A stretch of 64,000 nt of DNA, taken from contig JADJYG010000012.1 in NCBI GenBank assembly GCA_016719895.1, positions 62,001-126,000 of the forward strand, in the 5' to 3' direction. Below the pieces are notes generated by a model. The model did not search any database. It saw only the letters and a program-made list of their open reading frames with translations, and was not told the origin of the DNA. The DNA comes from Saprospirales bacterium (lineage in GTDB: Bacteria > Bacteroidota > Bacteroidia > Chitinophagales > Saprospiraceae). Both the position numbers and the translations under genes were made by a program. Shown here piece after piece: positions 9,098 through 18,075 of the stretch (positions are counted from its first letter, which is position 1; the number at the start of each line of letters is the position of its first letter).

Positions 9098-9763
9098 TCA
9101 CCGGGTATTTACCAGTATCCAATTGCCGCCGGTATCGATTTTGTAGGACCCCGGGAAAACGTGCCGGAAAGCCTGTTCAAAAAACTTGTCCGTAGATGCC
9201 TTGTTCTGGGGAGTGTTGTACAAACGGTTGTACAACAGAAGCCCGCCGGGCTTCAGGCGGCTTTCACAGTCTTCTAAAAAAGGCCGGGTTTCAAAATAGC
9301 CGGGCGTGTGGTCATCTTCGAAAAGGTCAATAACGATCAAATCGTACCGGTCTTCTGCAACCCGGATAAAAATTCCGGCATCGGCTGTTACTATTTCTAC
9401 GCTACTCTTCAGGCGGGAAAACGTGTATTTGCCGGCAAGTACGGAGACCGTCTCGTCCCACTCGACAGCCGTATAGCAATAATTGCGTTGGTAAACCTTT
9501 TCCAAAATATAAGGCACGCTGCCGAGCCCCAGGCCTAACAGCAAAACATGTTCGATCGGGTATTTTTCCAGGTCGATAGCCCCAAAAGCACGGGTAAAAT
9601 TGTGGTAAAGGTCGTCCCAGGAATAGATGGCATTGCCGCTGAGCAACTGGAGCCGGCCTCGGTCCAATACTACTGCCAATTCAGGATTTTGCTCCGATGT
9701 GGTCGACTCCAGCGTCAACGGAACGGCATATGAAAGCCATTTTTTCCAAAAGGGTATGTACAT
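9098..9763 (-). CDS. Spermidine synthase-like SAM-dependent protein
   Basis: This is a Rossmann-fold protein of about 221 residues related to spermidine synthases and class I methyltransferases. It has HVLLLGLGLGSVPYILEK for nucleotide binding, an acidic beta-2 end in YTAVEWDE, DAGIFIRVAEDRYDLIVIDL and a LKPGGLLLYNRLY strand. It lacks the N-terminal part of a full spermidine synthase, so polyamine synthesis is uncertain and a methyltransferase role is equally possible. ATG 9763 is preferred over 9781 because a -7-like TATTTTCG lies 7 bases upstream and overlaps the longer start. Confidence 0.75.
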   Translation of the reverse strand: MYIPFWKKWLSYAVPLTLESTTSEQNPELAVVLDRGRLQLLSGNAIYSWDDLYHNFTRAFGAIDLEKYPIEHVLLLGLGLGSVPYILEKVYQRNYCYTAVEWDETVSVLAGKYTFSRLKSSVEIVTADAGIFIRVAEDRYDLIVIDLFEDDHTPGYFETRPFLEDCESRLKPGGLLLYNRLYNTPQNKASTDKFFEQAFRHVFPGSYKIDTGGNWILVNTR

Positions 9764-9770
9764 ATCGGGG

Positions 9771-9778
9771 CGAAAATA
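9771..9778 (-). promoter_or_regulatory. Candidate -7 element TATTTTCG
   Basis: On the minus strand this octamer matches TAnnTTTG except at one position and ends 7 bases before the ATG at 9763. If used, the transcript would have almost no leader. Confidence 0.35.
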
Positions 9779-9857
9779 CATCGCCCCCTTCAGATTGCAG
9801 GGTAAAAATGCCTTCCGGCATGTACGCCGGCCCCTGGTGGTTGAGGCACTAATCCCT

Positions 9858-12800
9858 TCAATTCTTTTTCTTCTTTAGCGGATTCCAGCCCTCCAGTTTT
9901 TTCTTCACGTCCTCCGTAGTTTTGGTCTGTTCCAGCACTTCTTCCACTTTTTTACCGGCTTCCTCCCCTACCTTTTTACCGACTTCGTCTCCAAGCACTT
10001 TTCCAGCCTCCTGCACGGCCTTTTCCTTCGCCTCTTCCACTTTCTGAGTAGCCACATTGCGCGCAGAATCAATCGCTTTTTCAGCCGCTGCGGTGGCCTT
10101 CCCCTTTGCCTTTTCCAATTCGCGGCCGGCCACATTGCGCAGCGAATCCTGCGCCTGCTGCAGGGTAGCCTGGGCGGTAGCCGACGCTTCCTCTTTCAAC
10201 GTGCGCTCGCCGTCGCTTGGCAGTATTTTCACCGCTACCCTGGGGTTGGTAAGCGTACCTGTCAGGTCGAAACGGACATTGATGAACTCGCCCTGCGCCA
10301 CATTTACGCCAAAGCGCGATGCTTCGCCGGAAAGCCATTTCAAACCGCTGTTGGCCGCGCTGCCGACGGCGCTTTTTTCAAGCGCTTGGCGCGGCGTTTT
10401 GGTCAATATTTGGTACCGCATTTCGGAGGTAAGGCTATGGGTGCCGCTGATTTGCATGGCGACGTCGCGCATTTGCACGTTGAACGGCTTCAAGGTCACC
10501 GCGCCGTTTTTGATTTCGAACCAGTTGCGTGTATTTTTCAACTCCAGTGCGCTTAAATAGCTGATATTCAATTTGCTGCCAATTTCGTTAAGGGGTTTGA
10601 AATTGTTGACAATGGCATTAACAGTTTCCAAAAATCCGGCAGCCGAGATCGTGGTGAAATCCGGTACCATGTCTTTCCCCAACAAACCGCTCATGGAAAA
10701 TGTGGTATTAAACTTCCCGTCGATATACTGGGCGATCGGTGCCATGGTTTTCACGGTCACAAAATTCTGGAAAGCTTCCCGAAAGCCCATGTTTTGCATG
10801 GCCATGTCCACATTGAATACCGGCCGTGCCGGATCCTGCGTGTTGTATTCGCCGGCAATGGCAATTTCACCGCCCAGGACACCAGCCGTAAAGTCTTTCA
10901 ACATAGCCGACCCGTTTTTTACGACCACCTGGCCATCCAGGTCGCGCAGGTCCATATCCGTATACCGGACCTTGCCGAAACGGGCATTTACCGTCATATC
11001 CACATTTTCCGGCACCAGCATAACCGATTCCGCTGGCGGCGGAGCGCCACTGCCGGCAGTTGAAGAAGCCGCGGGCGCTTCCGTCATAAACGGATTCAGA
11101 TCGAAGAAGCTGGAATGCAGGTCAAGCACACCGGAAACCGTCTGGTTGTCAAAAAGATAGTCCCATGCATTCAATATCCGGCCGGTCCCCTGGAGGTCGC
11201 TCGCTCCAATCTTCAATCCGAAATCATCGATAGTCATTTTGTTCGGCGTAAAGTTGCCGCGCAGCCGCATATCGGAAATATTATACCCCGCATAAACCAT
11301 TTTTCCAATAGCTCCGTCGATGGTAAAATCCCAGCGGTCAAACACTTTCTCCGCAGCGGCCGGACTTGCCGTCGGCACTTTTTCAGTGGTGGCGCCCGGC
11401 TCTTCCGCAAGCCATTCATTGGCATCGAAATAAGCAGAGCGGAAATTCAGGCTCCCGGTCATGGTCTTGTTGGTGGAAAAATACGCCAGAATATTATCGA
11501 TCTTTCCCGACGCCCGGATATCGCTTTTGCCTAAACGCCCATCAAATGTTTGTACGTCCACTTTTTGGGGAGAAAGGTTGGCGATCAAGCTGATGATCTT
11601 GACCGGCGGTGTGCCGGCAGCGCGGTAGCTCAGATTTTGAATATTGAAGTGGCCGGCCATTTGGACCTGTTCGTACTGGCCGGCATCGATCTGGCTCATG
11701 GATGCCTTCGCCAACACATCGGCCTGGATGATACCGCTGAGCTCTTGTACCCCCTCCAGCGGAAAGGCTTTGGATAATTCGCCCAGGTGAAGTGTGCCGG
11801 TAATTTTAGTATCGACTGCCGGATCGGTTTCCGGAGTTTTCAAGTGGAAATACCCCTCCAGCGGATTCGAGCCGATGCGGAAAGCAAAACGCGGGATATG
11901 GATGGTCATGGCATTGAGCGTACTGGAAGGGCTGTTGATGGAGGCGTCCACGTGTATGCCGCCGATGCCAAGCGGAAGGCTTGGATATTTCACGCTGCCG
12001 TTCGCAATTTTCAAGTCGATTTTAAAAGCGGGATAGGTGGTTTCATTGTATTTCCCGCGCACCATGCCACCAAATTGAACGGTACCGTCGGCCTTTACAC
12101 CGTCGAAGTCCTGCGTGTAAGCGCCTGGTATAATGGAAAGAAAACTTTTAAATGAATTTTGGGGTGTTCCAAACTTCAGGTCCATCAGGTAATCCACCGC
12201 ATTCGGCATTTGAAACCAGCCATCTACCATCACGCTCAACGCGTTGATTTGCAGGTCGTTTTCCTTGAACGTAAATTTCATTTCCGGCATATTCGCGTTC
12301 AGGGTAGCCAGCCATACCGCATGCGCATTGCGCAGGTATTGCATGCCTTCATAGTTGACCGACAATTGCTGAACATCTGTCTTGGTAACCAGGTCGTAAA
12401 TGTCGGCGGTAAATTCTCCGGACCCTTCGTGGTTGACACCCTGGAGCTCCGCCCGCATGTTGAGCGAACGGTCATCGTATAAAATGGAGCCGTTTTGAAT
12501 GGCGTATTGTTCCAAGCGAAACGTTCCGCCGGAGGATTCAGCGGCTGCGGCGCCTTCCGGCGCCGGCTTGGAAATGTCGTAATTAGCGCTCCCATCCTCC
12601 AGGACATACACCTGAATAACAGGCTCGATCAGATAAAACCCGTTGATGGCAATTTTTTCACCAAATATGGCCGACCACAGGTCGATAGCTACATCCAATT
12701 GTTTGGATTTCAACAATTTCACGCCGTCAAACTGCCCGGTCCCGGTTATTTCCAGACCTTGCAAGCCGATGGACAACTCCGGGAAGTGGCGAAACAGGGA

Positions 12801-12959
12801 AATACTGACATCCTGGAAATCCACGGTGGCTGTCAGGTTTTCGTTGACGGTTTGTTTGACCTGGGCAACAATTTCATCTTTAAAAAAATAAGGGATGGCC
12901 AGGAGCGCAGCTGCAAAAAGCGCCAGCACTAAGGCGATGCCCATAAATACTTTTTTCAT
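9858..12959 (-). CDS. AsmA-family protein with LEA-like C-terminal tail
   Basis: This is a 1033-residue envelope protein. An N-terminal membrane anchor lies at residues 4-26 and is followed by VAQVKQTVNENLTATVDFQD, the usual opening of AsmA-family repeats. The body is beta-rich, with conserved patches such as KIAINGFYLIEPVIQVY and a C-terminal AsmA module ending near VRFDLTGTLTNPRVAVKIL. AsmA-like proteins are bridge-like lipid-transfer or envelope-integrity factors spanning the periplasm. The last 110 residues are unlike the rest: a charged Ala/Lys/Glu-rich helical region with repeats of the type EEAGKKVEEV, then a lysine-rich end. It is divergent from ribonuclease D. Confidence 0.88.
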   Translation of the reverse strand: MKKVFMGIALVLALFAAALLAIPYFFKDEIVAQVKQTVNENLTATVDFQDVSISLFRHFPELSIGLQGLEITGTGQFDGVKLLKSKQLDVAIDLWSAIFGEKIAINGFYLIEPVIQVYVLEDGSANYDISKPAPEGAAAAESSGGTFRLEQYAIQNGSILYDDRSLNMRAELQGVNHEGSGEFTADIYDLVTKTDVQQLSVNYEGMQYLRNAHAVWLATLNANMPEMKFTFKENDLQINALSVMVDGWFQMPNAVDYLMDLKFGTPQNSFKSFLSIIPGAYTQDFDGVKADGTVQFGGMVRGKYNETTYPAFKIDLKIANGSVKYPSLPLGIGGIHVDASINSPSSTLNAMTIHIPRFAFRIGSNPLEGYFHLKTPETDPAVDTKITGTLHLGELSKAFPLEGVQELSGIIQADVLAKASMSQIDAGQYEQVQMAGHFNIQNLSYRAAGTPPVKIISLIANLSPQKVDVQTFDGRLGKSDIRASGKIDNILAYFSTNKTMTGSLNFRSAYFDANEWLAEEPGATTEKVPTASPAAAEKVFDRWDFTIDGAIGKMVYAGYNISDMRLRGNFTPNKMTIDDFGLKIGASDLQGTGRILNAWDYLFDNQTVSGVLDLHSSFFDLNPFMTEAPAASSTAGSGAPPPAESVMLVPENVDMTVNARFGKVRYTDMDLRDLDGQVVVKNGSAMLKDFTAGVLGGEIAIAGEYNTQDPARPVFNVDMAMQNMGFREAFQNFVTVKTMAPIAQYIDGKFNTTFSMSGLLGKDMVPDFTTISAAGFLETVNAIVNNFKPLNEIGSKLNISYLSALELKNTRNWFEIKNGAVTLKPFNVQMRDVAMQISGTHSLTSEMRYQILTKTPRQALEKSAVGSAANSGLKWLSGEASRFGVNVAQGEFINVRFDLTGTLTNPRVAVKILPSDGERTLKEEASATAQATLQQAQDSLRNVAGRELEKAKGKATAAAEKAIDSARNVATQKVEEAKEKAVQEAGKVLGDEVGKKVGEEAGKKVEEVLEQTKTTEDVKKKLEGWNPLKKKKN

Positions 12960-13045
12960 GATATGGAGGTTGATTTCCTGTAAAACAAAAAATTAGCGGG
13001 CACAAAGATGCAACGTAGTTTTCTATTACATAAACGGATGATTCC

Positions 13046-13053
13046 TACTTTTG
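13046..13053 (+). promoter_or_regulatory. Candidate -7 element TACTTTTG, 4 bases from ATG
   Basis: It matches TAnnTTTG exactly and only GCGC separates it from the ATG at 13058. Transcription starting a few bases downstream would give a leaderless mRNA for ribonuclease D. Confidence 0.45.
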
Positions 13054-13057
13054 GCGC

Positions 13058-14224
13058 ATGAACTACCGTGTACATTTTTTAGATAATCAGCGCGATTTCG
13101 ACGAAACGATGACTTCTATCGCGTCGGATGCCTGGATTGGGTTCGATACCGAATTTGTTGGCGAGAAAACGTATATCCCGGTGTTGTGCCTCATTCAGAT
13201 TGTTACGGAACACCACATTTACCTGATCGACACGCTCCGGATCAACGATTTAGGCCGCTTTCTCTCCATTTTGGAAAATCCGGACACCCTGATTATCACC
13301 CATGCCGGCGATAATGATTACCGGTTGTTGAACACCTTGTACGGAACGGTGCCGGCAAACACCTTCGACACACAAATAGCAGCCGGATTCGTTGGGTATA
13401 ATTATCCGGCCGGCTTCGGGAAAATTGTCGAGCGCGAACTCCGGGTTAACCTGGCTAAAAGCCATACCGTAGCCGACTGGGAGTCCAGGCCGATCGACCC
13501 CAAAGCCCTCGAATATGCCGTGGAAGACGTGAAATACCTGCCGGCCCTGCACCATAAACTTACGCACAAGCTCCGGCTCCTGCACCGGGAGGAATGGGCG
13601 CGCGAAGAAAACCGCACATGGGAATCAGCCCGGTTTTACCTGGTGGACCCCTACAAGGAAGCCCTGGCGAATGACTACCTTCACCAGTTGGATTTCAAGG
13701 AAAAAATATTTTTTCTCCGGATCTACCAATGGCGCCGCGAACGGGCTGCCGCTTTGAATATTCCTAAAGAGTCGGTGCTCCAAAATCGCCATATCAGTAC
13801 GGTATTGCGTGCCACCAAGGATGGCCCTAATGCTTTTCGCGCCAACCGGACCATGCCGGAAGGCGTTTGGCGCAAGTATTTACCCGAATGGCAGGAACTC
13901 TGGAAGGCCAAGGCCGTACCAGCCGAACGGGATTGGCTCGCTGCGCTGCCGGCGCCGGCGCCGGACGATCCCGAACAGGAATGGTCCATGGAATTGTTGT
14001 ACCACTTTGTCAAACGCCAATGCTTGCTCAATGAGATCAGTGCGGCTCTGCTGCTGCCCAAAGGCGAATTTAATAAACTAAAATCAGGGACCGGCTTTGA
14101 CGAATCGCTGCTGAGCGGCTGGCGGGCCAGTCTGCTGGGCGCAGATTTGGTGCATTGGCTCAACAAGCAAGGCGCGATTTCCGCCCGATGGCAAGGCGAT
14201 GCCTGTATTTTGACCATGGACTAA
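13058..14224 (+). CDS. rnd: Ribonuclease D (3'-5' exonuclease with HRDC)
   Basis: This 388-residue DEDDy exonuclease trims RNA 3' ends, classically tRNA precursors. Metal ligands are seen in GFDTEF (D30, E32), THAGDNDYRLL, and the YxxxD motif of EYAVEDVKYL. An HRDC-like helical domain follows at about residues 210-290 (FFLRIYQWRRERAAALNIPK). The length is close to E. coli RNase D. It stands alone, starts close behind a -7-like element, and precedes an ABC ATPase gene by 27 bases. Confidence 0.93.
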   Translation: MNYRVHFLDNQRDFDETMTSIASDAWIGFDTEFVGEKTYIPVLCLIQIVTEHHIYLIDTLRINDLGRFLSILENPDTLIITHAGDNDYRLLNTLYGTVPANTFDTQIAAGFVGYNYPAGFGKIVERELRVNLAKSHTVADWESRPIDPKALEYAVEDVKYLPALHHKLTHKLRLLHREEWAREENRTWESARFYLVDPYKEALANDYLHQLDFKEKIFFLRIYQWRRERAAALNIPKESVLQNRHISTVLRATKDGPNAFRANRTMPEGVWRKYLPEWQELWKAKAVPAERDWLAALPAPAPDDPEQEWSMELLYHFVKRQCLLNEISAALLLPKGEFNKLKSGTGFDESLLSGWRASLLGADLVHWLNKQGAISARWQGDACILTMD

Positions 14225-14251
14225 CCGCCCGCCGCCGCGCGTTGCCGGAAA

Positions 14252-15967
14252 ATGCAAGTATTGGATACCATGCTGTTGGATATCAATAATTTAAACGTAT
14301 ATTTTTCCTCCGGGAATGATACTGTATCGGCGGTAAAAAATCTCGCCCTGCAGCTGGACCACAGGGAAGTACTGGGGCTGGTGGGGGAATCCGGCTCGGG
14401 AAAGTCTGTAACGGCTTTGTCTATTATGCGCTTGTTGCCAGGGAGCGCGCAGGTGTCCGGCAACATCTTTTTTCGCCCCAATCCTTCAGAAGCCCCCCTT
14501 TCGCTCCATACCCTGCCGCCTGAAAAGTTACGCCGCATCCGGGGGGCAGCCCTTGCCATGATTTTCCAGGAACCCATGAGTTCGCTAAACCCCGTGTTTC
14601 GATGCGGGGCCCAGGTGGTGGAAGCAATTCATCTTCACCAGGGCCTTTACGGGTCGGCCGCACAAAAACAGGCCCTGGCGCTCCTGGAAAGAGTAAAACT
14701 ACCGGATATCCGGCGCATTTTTCGATCCTACCCGCATGAATTGAGCGGGGGGCAAAAACAACGGATCATGATCGCCATGGCGCTCGCCGGCAATCCGAAA
14801 CTGCTTATCGCCGACGAGCCGACCACAGCCCTCGATCTTACCGTGCAAAAAGGTATACTCGATCTGCTCAGCGATATCCGGCAGGAGTCAGGCATGTCGA
14901 TGCTGTTCATCAGCCACGATCTGGGTGTAATTTCAGAAATTGCCGACAGGGTCGCCGTTATGCATCAGGGTGCGGTAGTGGAGACCGGGCTGACGGGGCA
15001 GGTGCTCCGCCAGGCCAAACACCCGTACACCAGGGGGCTTATCGCCTGCAAGCCATCGATGCAGCGCAAGTTACACCGTTTACCGACGGTGGCGGATTAT
15101 TTGCAGCAGAACGAATTAAAAGCGCGCGTAGTTTCCATCGAAGAAACGGCATCGCGACGAACAGCGTTGTACAGTCATTCGCCGCTATTGGAAGTCGAAG
15201 ACCTGAGCGTCCGGTACCCGGTAAAAAAGCGTTTTTGGGACGCCGGGGCGGAGTGGATGAATGCAATAAACGGGGTTGGTTTTGAGGTTTATCCGGGCGA
15301 AACATTCGGGCTGGCCGGTGAATCGGGATGCGGGAAGACAACGCTAGGGCGCGTCATTAACCAAATGCTGACAGCGCAGAAGGGTGCAATCCGGTACCGG
15401 CAGCTCCACCTGAACACCCTTTCACAGGCTGAATTCCGGAGCATCCGCCGCGAAATCCAAATGGTTTTTCAGGACCCTTACAGTTCCCTGAATCCGCGCA
15501 TGCCGGTTGGCCTTGCGCTCCTGGAACCCTTGCAACACTACCAACTATTCGGTTCGGACCGGCAGCGCCGGGAAAAGGTCGTGGAATTGCTGGAAACTGT
15601 AGGGCTGGAGGCCGACCATGCAAAACGTTTCCCGGCTGCCTTTTCGGGCGGCCAGCGACAGCGTATCTGCCTTGCCCGCGCCCTGGCCCTTCAACCAAAA
15701 TTGCTGATTTGCGATGAAATCGTTTCAGCGCTCGATGTATCCGTACAGGCAACGATTCTTAACCTGCTTCAGGACCTGCAGGACAAGTTTGGGTTGACGT
15801 ACATTTTTATTTCACATGATCTCAGCGTAATAAAGCAAATGTGCGACCGGGTTTTGGTCCTGAACAAGGGCAGTGTTGAAGCGGCCGGCACACCGGACGA
15901 CCTATTTGAAAAGCCGCAGAACCCGTACCTCCGCGAGTTGCTTTCCGCTTTTCCTGGTAAAAGGTGA
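14252..15967 (+). CDS. Double-cassette peptide/nickel ABC transporter ATPase (DppDF-like)
   Basis: Two complete ABC ATPase domains are fused in 571 residues. Cassette 1 has Walker A GESGSGKS, signature LSGGQKQR and Walker B LLIADEPTTALD. Cassette 2 has GESGCGKT, FSGGQRQR and LLICDEIVSALD. The layout matches the DppD/DppF or OppD/OppF pair joined in one chain, as in YejF and GsiA. These power uptake of peptides, glutathione or nickel. No permease or binding protein is nearby. ATG 14270 (MLLDINNLNVYF) is an alternative start six codons downstream. It converges on the terminator at 15992. Confidence 0.93.
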   Translation: MQVLDTMLLDINNLNVYFSSGNDTVSAVKNLALQLDHREVLGLVGESGSGKSVTALSIMRLLPGSAQVSGNIFFRPNPSEAPLSLHTLPPEKLRRIRGAALAMIFQEPMSSLNPVFRCGAQVVEAIHLHQGLYGSAAQKQALALLERVKLPDIRRIFRSYPHELSGGQKQRIMIAMALAGNPKLLIADEPTTALDLTVQKGILDLLSDIRQESGMSMLFISHDLGVISEIADRVAVMHQGAVVETGLTGQVLRQAKHPYTRGLIACKPSMQRKLHRLPTVADYLQQNELKARVVSIEETASRRTALYSHSPLLEVEDLSVRYPVKKRFWDAGAEWMNAINGVGFEVYPGETFGLAGESGCGKTTLGRVINQMLTAQKGAIRYRQLHLNTLSQAEFRSIRREIQMVFQDPYSSLNPRMPVGLALLEPLQHYQLFGSDRQRREKVVELLETVGLEADHAKRFPAAFSGGQRQRICLARALALQPKLLICDEIVSALDVSVQATILNLLQDLQDKFGLTYIFISHDLSVIKQMCDRVLVLNKGSVEAAGTPDDLFEKPQNPYLRELLSAFPGKR

Positions 15968-15991
15968 GACAATATAGTTTTTAGCCCCACT

Positions 15992-16032
15992 AAAAAAAGC
16001 AGGGCTTGCGGCGATTGCCCGCAAGCCCTGCT
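15992..16032 (-). terminator. Intrinsic terminator for the PA-domain gene
   Basis: A perfect 14-bp stem (15998-16011 with 16019-16032, 7-base loop) is followed on the minus strand by seven T residues (15992-15998). It closes the minus-strand gene ending at 16072 and may also stop plus-strand transcripts from the ABC gene. Confidence 0.85.
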
Positions 16033-16071
16033 TGGTTAACACAACGCCTTTTGCAGGCGGCAAAGCGCAAA

Positions 16072-17864
16072 TTAGCGTACTACCGATACTTTCCGGATCG
16101 CCACACCATCTGCCGTACGGATGGAAAGCAGGTAGGTGCCGGAAGGCAGGTCGTTCACCTGGAACGTAAGTTGCCCGCTCTGGAAATTATTCAGCAGCTG
16201 GGAATTCATTACCCGGCCCAGGCCGTTCATCAGCGAAACGGTGGCTTTGCTGGTCATTTGACCGAAATCCAGGTTGACGCGCAAAATATCGGAAGCCGGA
16301 TTCGGGGTTAGCTGTACATCCACGTTCAGGTTGGGCACCGTCTTGGTTTTCACCGACGGATCAAATCCTTTCAATTGGAGGCGCTGTATAACAATGGCGC
16401 CGCCCCAGCCGGAGAAGTAATCGCCCAGGTGCAACATGGTGCTCGGGAAGTTCAGGTAAAACTCATCGAGGGTGTTGCTGAACCGTGGCATGATGCCGGT
16501 GCCGGCTTCCACGCCATCATAAGACAGGGAAATAAAATACGGATGATTGGGCTTCAAAGCTATTTCAAACGTGCCCGGGTTATTGAAATCATCCAGGGCT
16601 ACCGAAATCAGGCTATCCACACCTTCCTGTCCATTCACCTGGTACACCGCGTAACCCACAAACCCGGAGGCCAGGTCGTCAAAGGTGCCGGTGCCGTCGT
16701 TGGAGACGTCCCAGGTGCCGTCGTCGTCGGCGTCCATATCGTAAAGGTAAACGTTGATGTCGTTTTCAGCGCCAAGAGGGTTGTCAATGTAAATTGCGTC
16801 AGCGTTGGCCAGGCCAAAGGTAGCGTGGGTGGCGATACCGCCGGCTTCATTGGTGAGGCACAGGGCGCCGCTTTGTACAAAGAAGTCCGCATCGGCAAAC
16901 GAAGCGTCATTGGCCACGCCACCCGGGTCAATAACCAGGTTGTCGGTAGCAAATGTGTAGGGGTATGCTCGAAATAACGCACCAGGGTGTCTTCCGGCGC
17001 CGTGTAAAAGTCGTTGGTATACGTCACTTTAAACTTGCCAAGCACGGCAGGCGGCAAATACGCCGGGAAATACGTGTATACGTTGGCGTTCGGGGCGACG
17101 GAGTCGACCGTAGCAGTGAGCGTTGTCGTAGAGCCGCCCGGCGTTTCGACGACGGCCTTCAGGCCAATATTAAAAAGTGTGCTCGATTCGCGGTTGGTCA
17201 TCCGCATGCCGAGGTGATCCAGGGTATCCACCTGGCTGACCGGGGTGGCATAGTGATAGGCAGCGGCGGCATCGGTTGCTTTGGGCAACGAGAAACAGAC
17301 ATTTACCGTTTCGCCGTTTTTGAGCGCGCCGTCAATTTGTTCCGATGTAAACCGCTGAATAAAAATGGACGGAATCGTGACGGCTGCCGCGCTGTCGCCA
17401 GCGGCCATGCCGCCGAAAAACAGCGAGCCGTCGGCATTTTTGGCTAAGCAGGGACCGTCGTAGAGGCCAGTGTAGTGGTTGGTAACAATAACGGCGATGG
17501 CGCCGGCTTGTTGGGCGTGATAAACCTTAAGGCTGAAATTGCAGCCGCCACGGCGAGTCATGGCGATTTTGCCGGTCAGGCTGCCTGCCGGAAAGGGATT
17601 GCAGCCCACAGAGTCCGGAAGCGCCCACACCACGTCGCCGCAAAAATTGGAAGTAACGCTTGGGCCGAAGCTGGAGCCAACCCAACCGCAGTTCTGTACA
17701 TCGTTCGCCAACGTCTGAACGATACTTGCGGGAGAAGTGATTTTTACCAAAAAACCGTCATCACTGGTTCCGGGATCACTTTGCGCCCACAGGGACGATC
17801 CACCTGCAAGGAAGCAAACAAAGAGCAGCACTGCCTGGGCAGAGAAGTAGAATTTTTTTGTCAT
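16072..17864 (-). CDS. Secreted PA-domain protein with T9SS sorting domain (frameshifted)
   Basis: Two overlapping frames form one gene of about 597 codons. The 5' part has a signal peptide (MTKKFYFSAQAVLLF...SLWAQ) and a protease-associated domain with the motif GKIAMTRRGGCNFSLKV. The 3' part has beta-rich sequence and a C-terminal type A sorting domain from VQLTPNPASDILRVN to VRKVSVV-like ending AIRKVSVVR. The frame breaks at a G4 run at 16960-16963 (C4 on the coding strand): one more C would join RYFEHTP to YTFATDN. I think this is a homopolymer error more likely than true decay, since both halves are well kept. ATG 17864 is chosen at the signal peptide. No protease domain is seen. Confidence 0.8.
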
Positions 17865-18075
17865 AACACGAGAGGATTTATAATTATCATGAAAATGTTC
17901 GACGGCAAATATAGGCGCTTCACTAAAAAGCAAGGGCTAATTAAATGAATTAGGTAAAATTTTTACCAGTTAACAAATTATTTAAACCTTTGAGGACGCC
18001 GGGAGTCCAAACTGCCGCTGCTTCAAACAGCTGCGTTCGTCACCACCATTTTCTCACCTACTTCTTCTGTACAAC

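Noticed and set aside
9095..9100. Abutting stop codons of convergent genes (TGATCA) as a special site
   Set aside because: This is a simple consequence of compact convergent genes.
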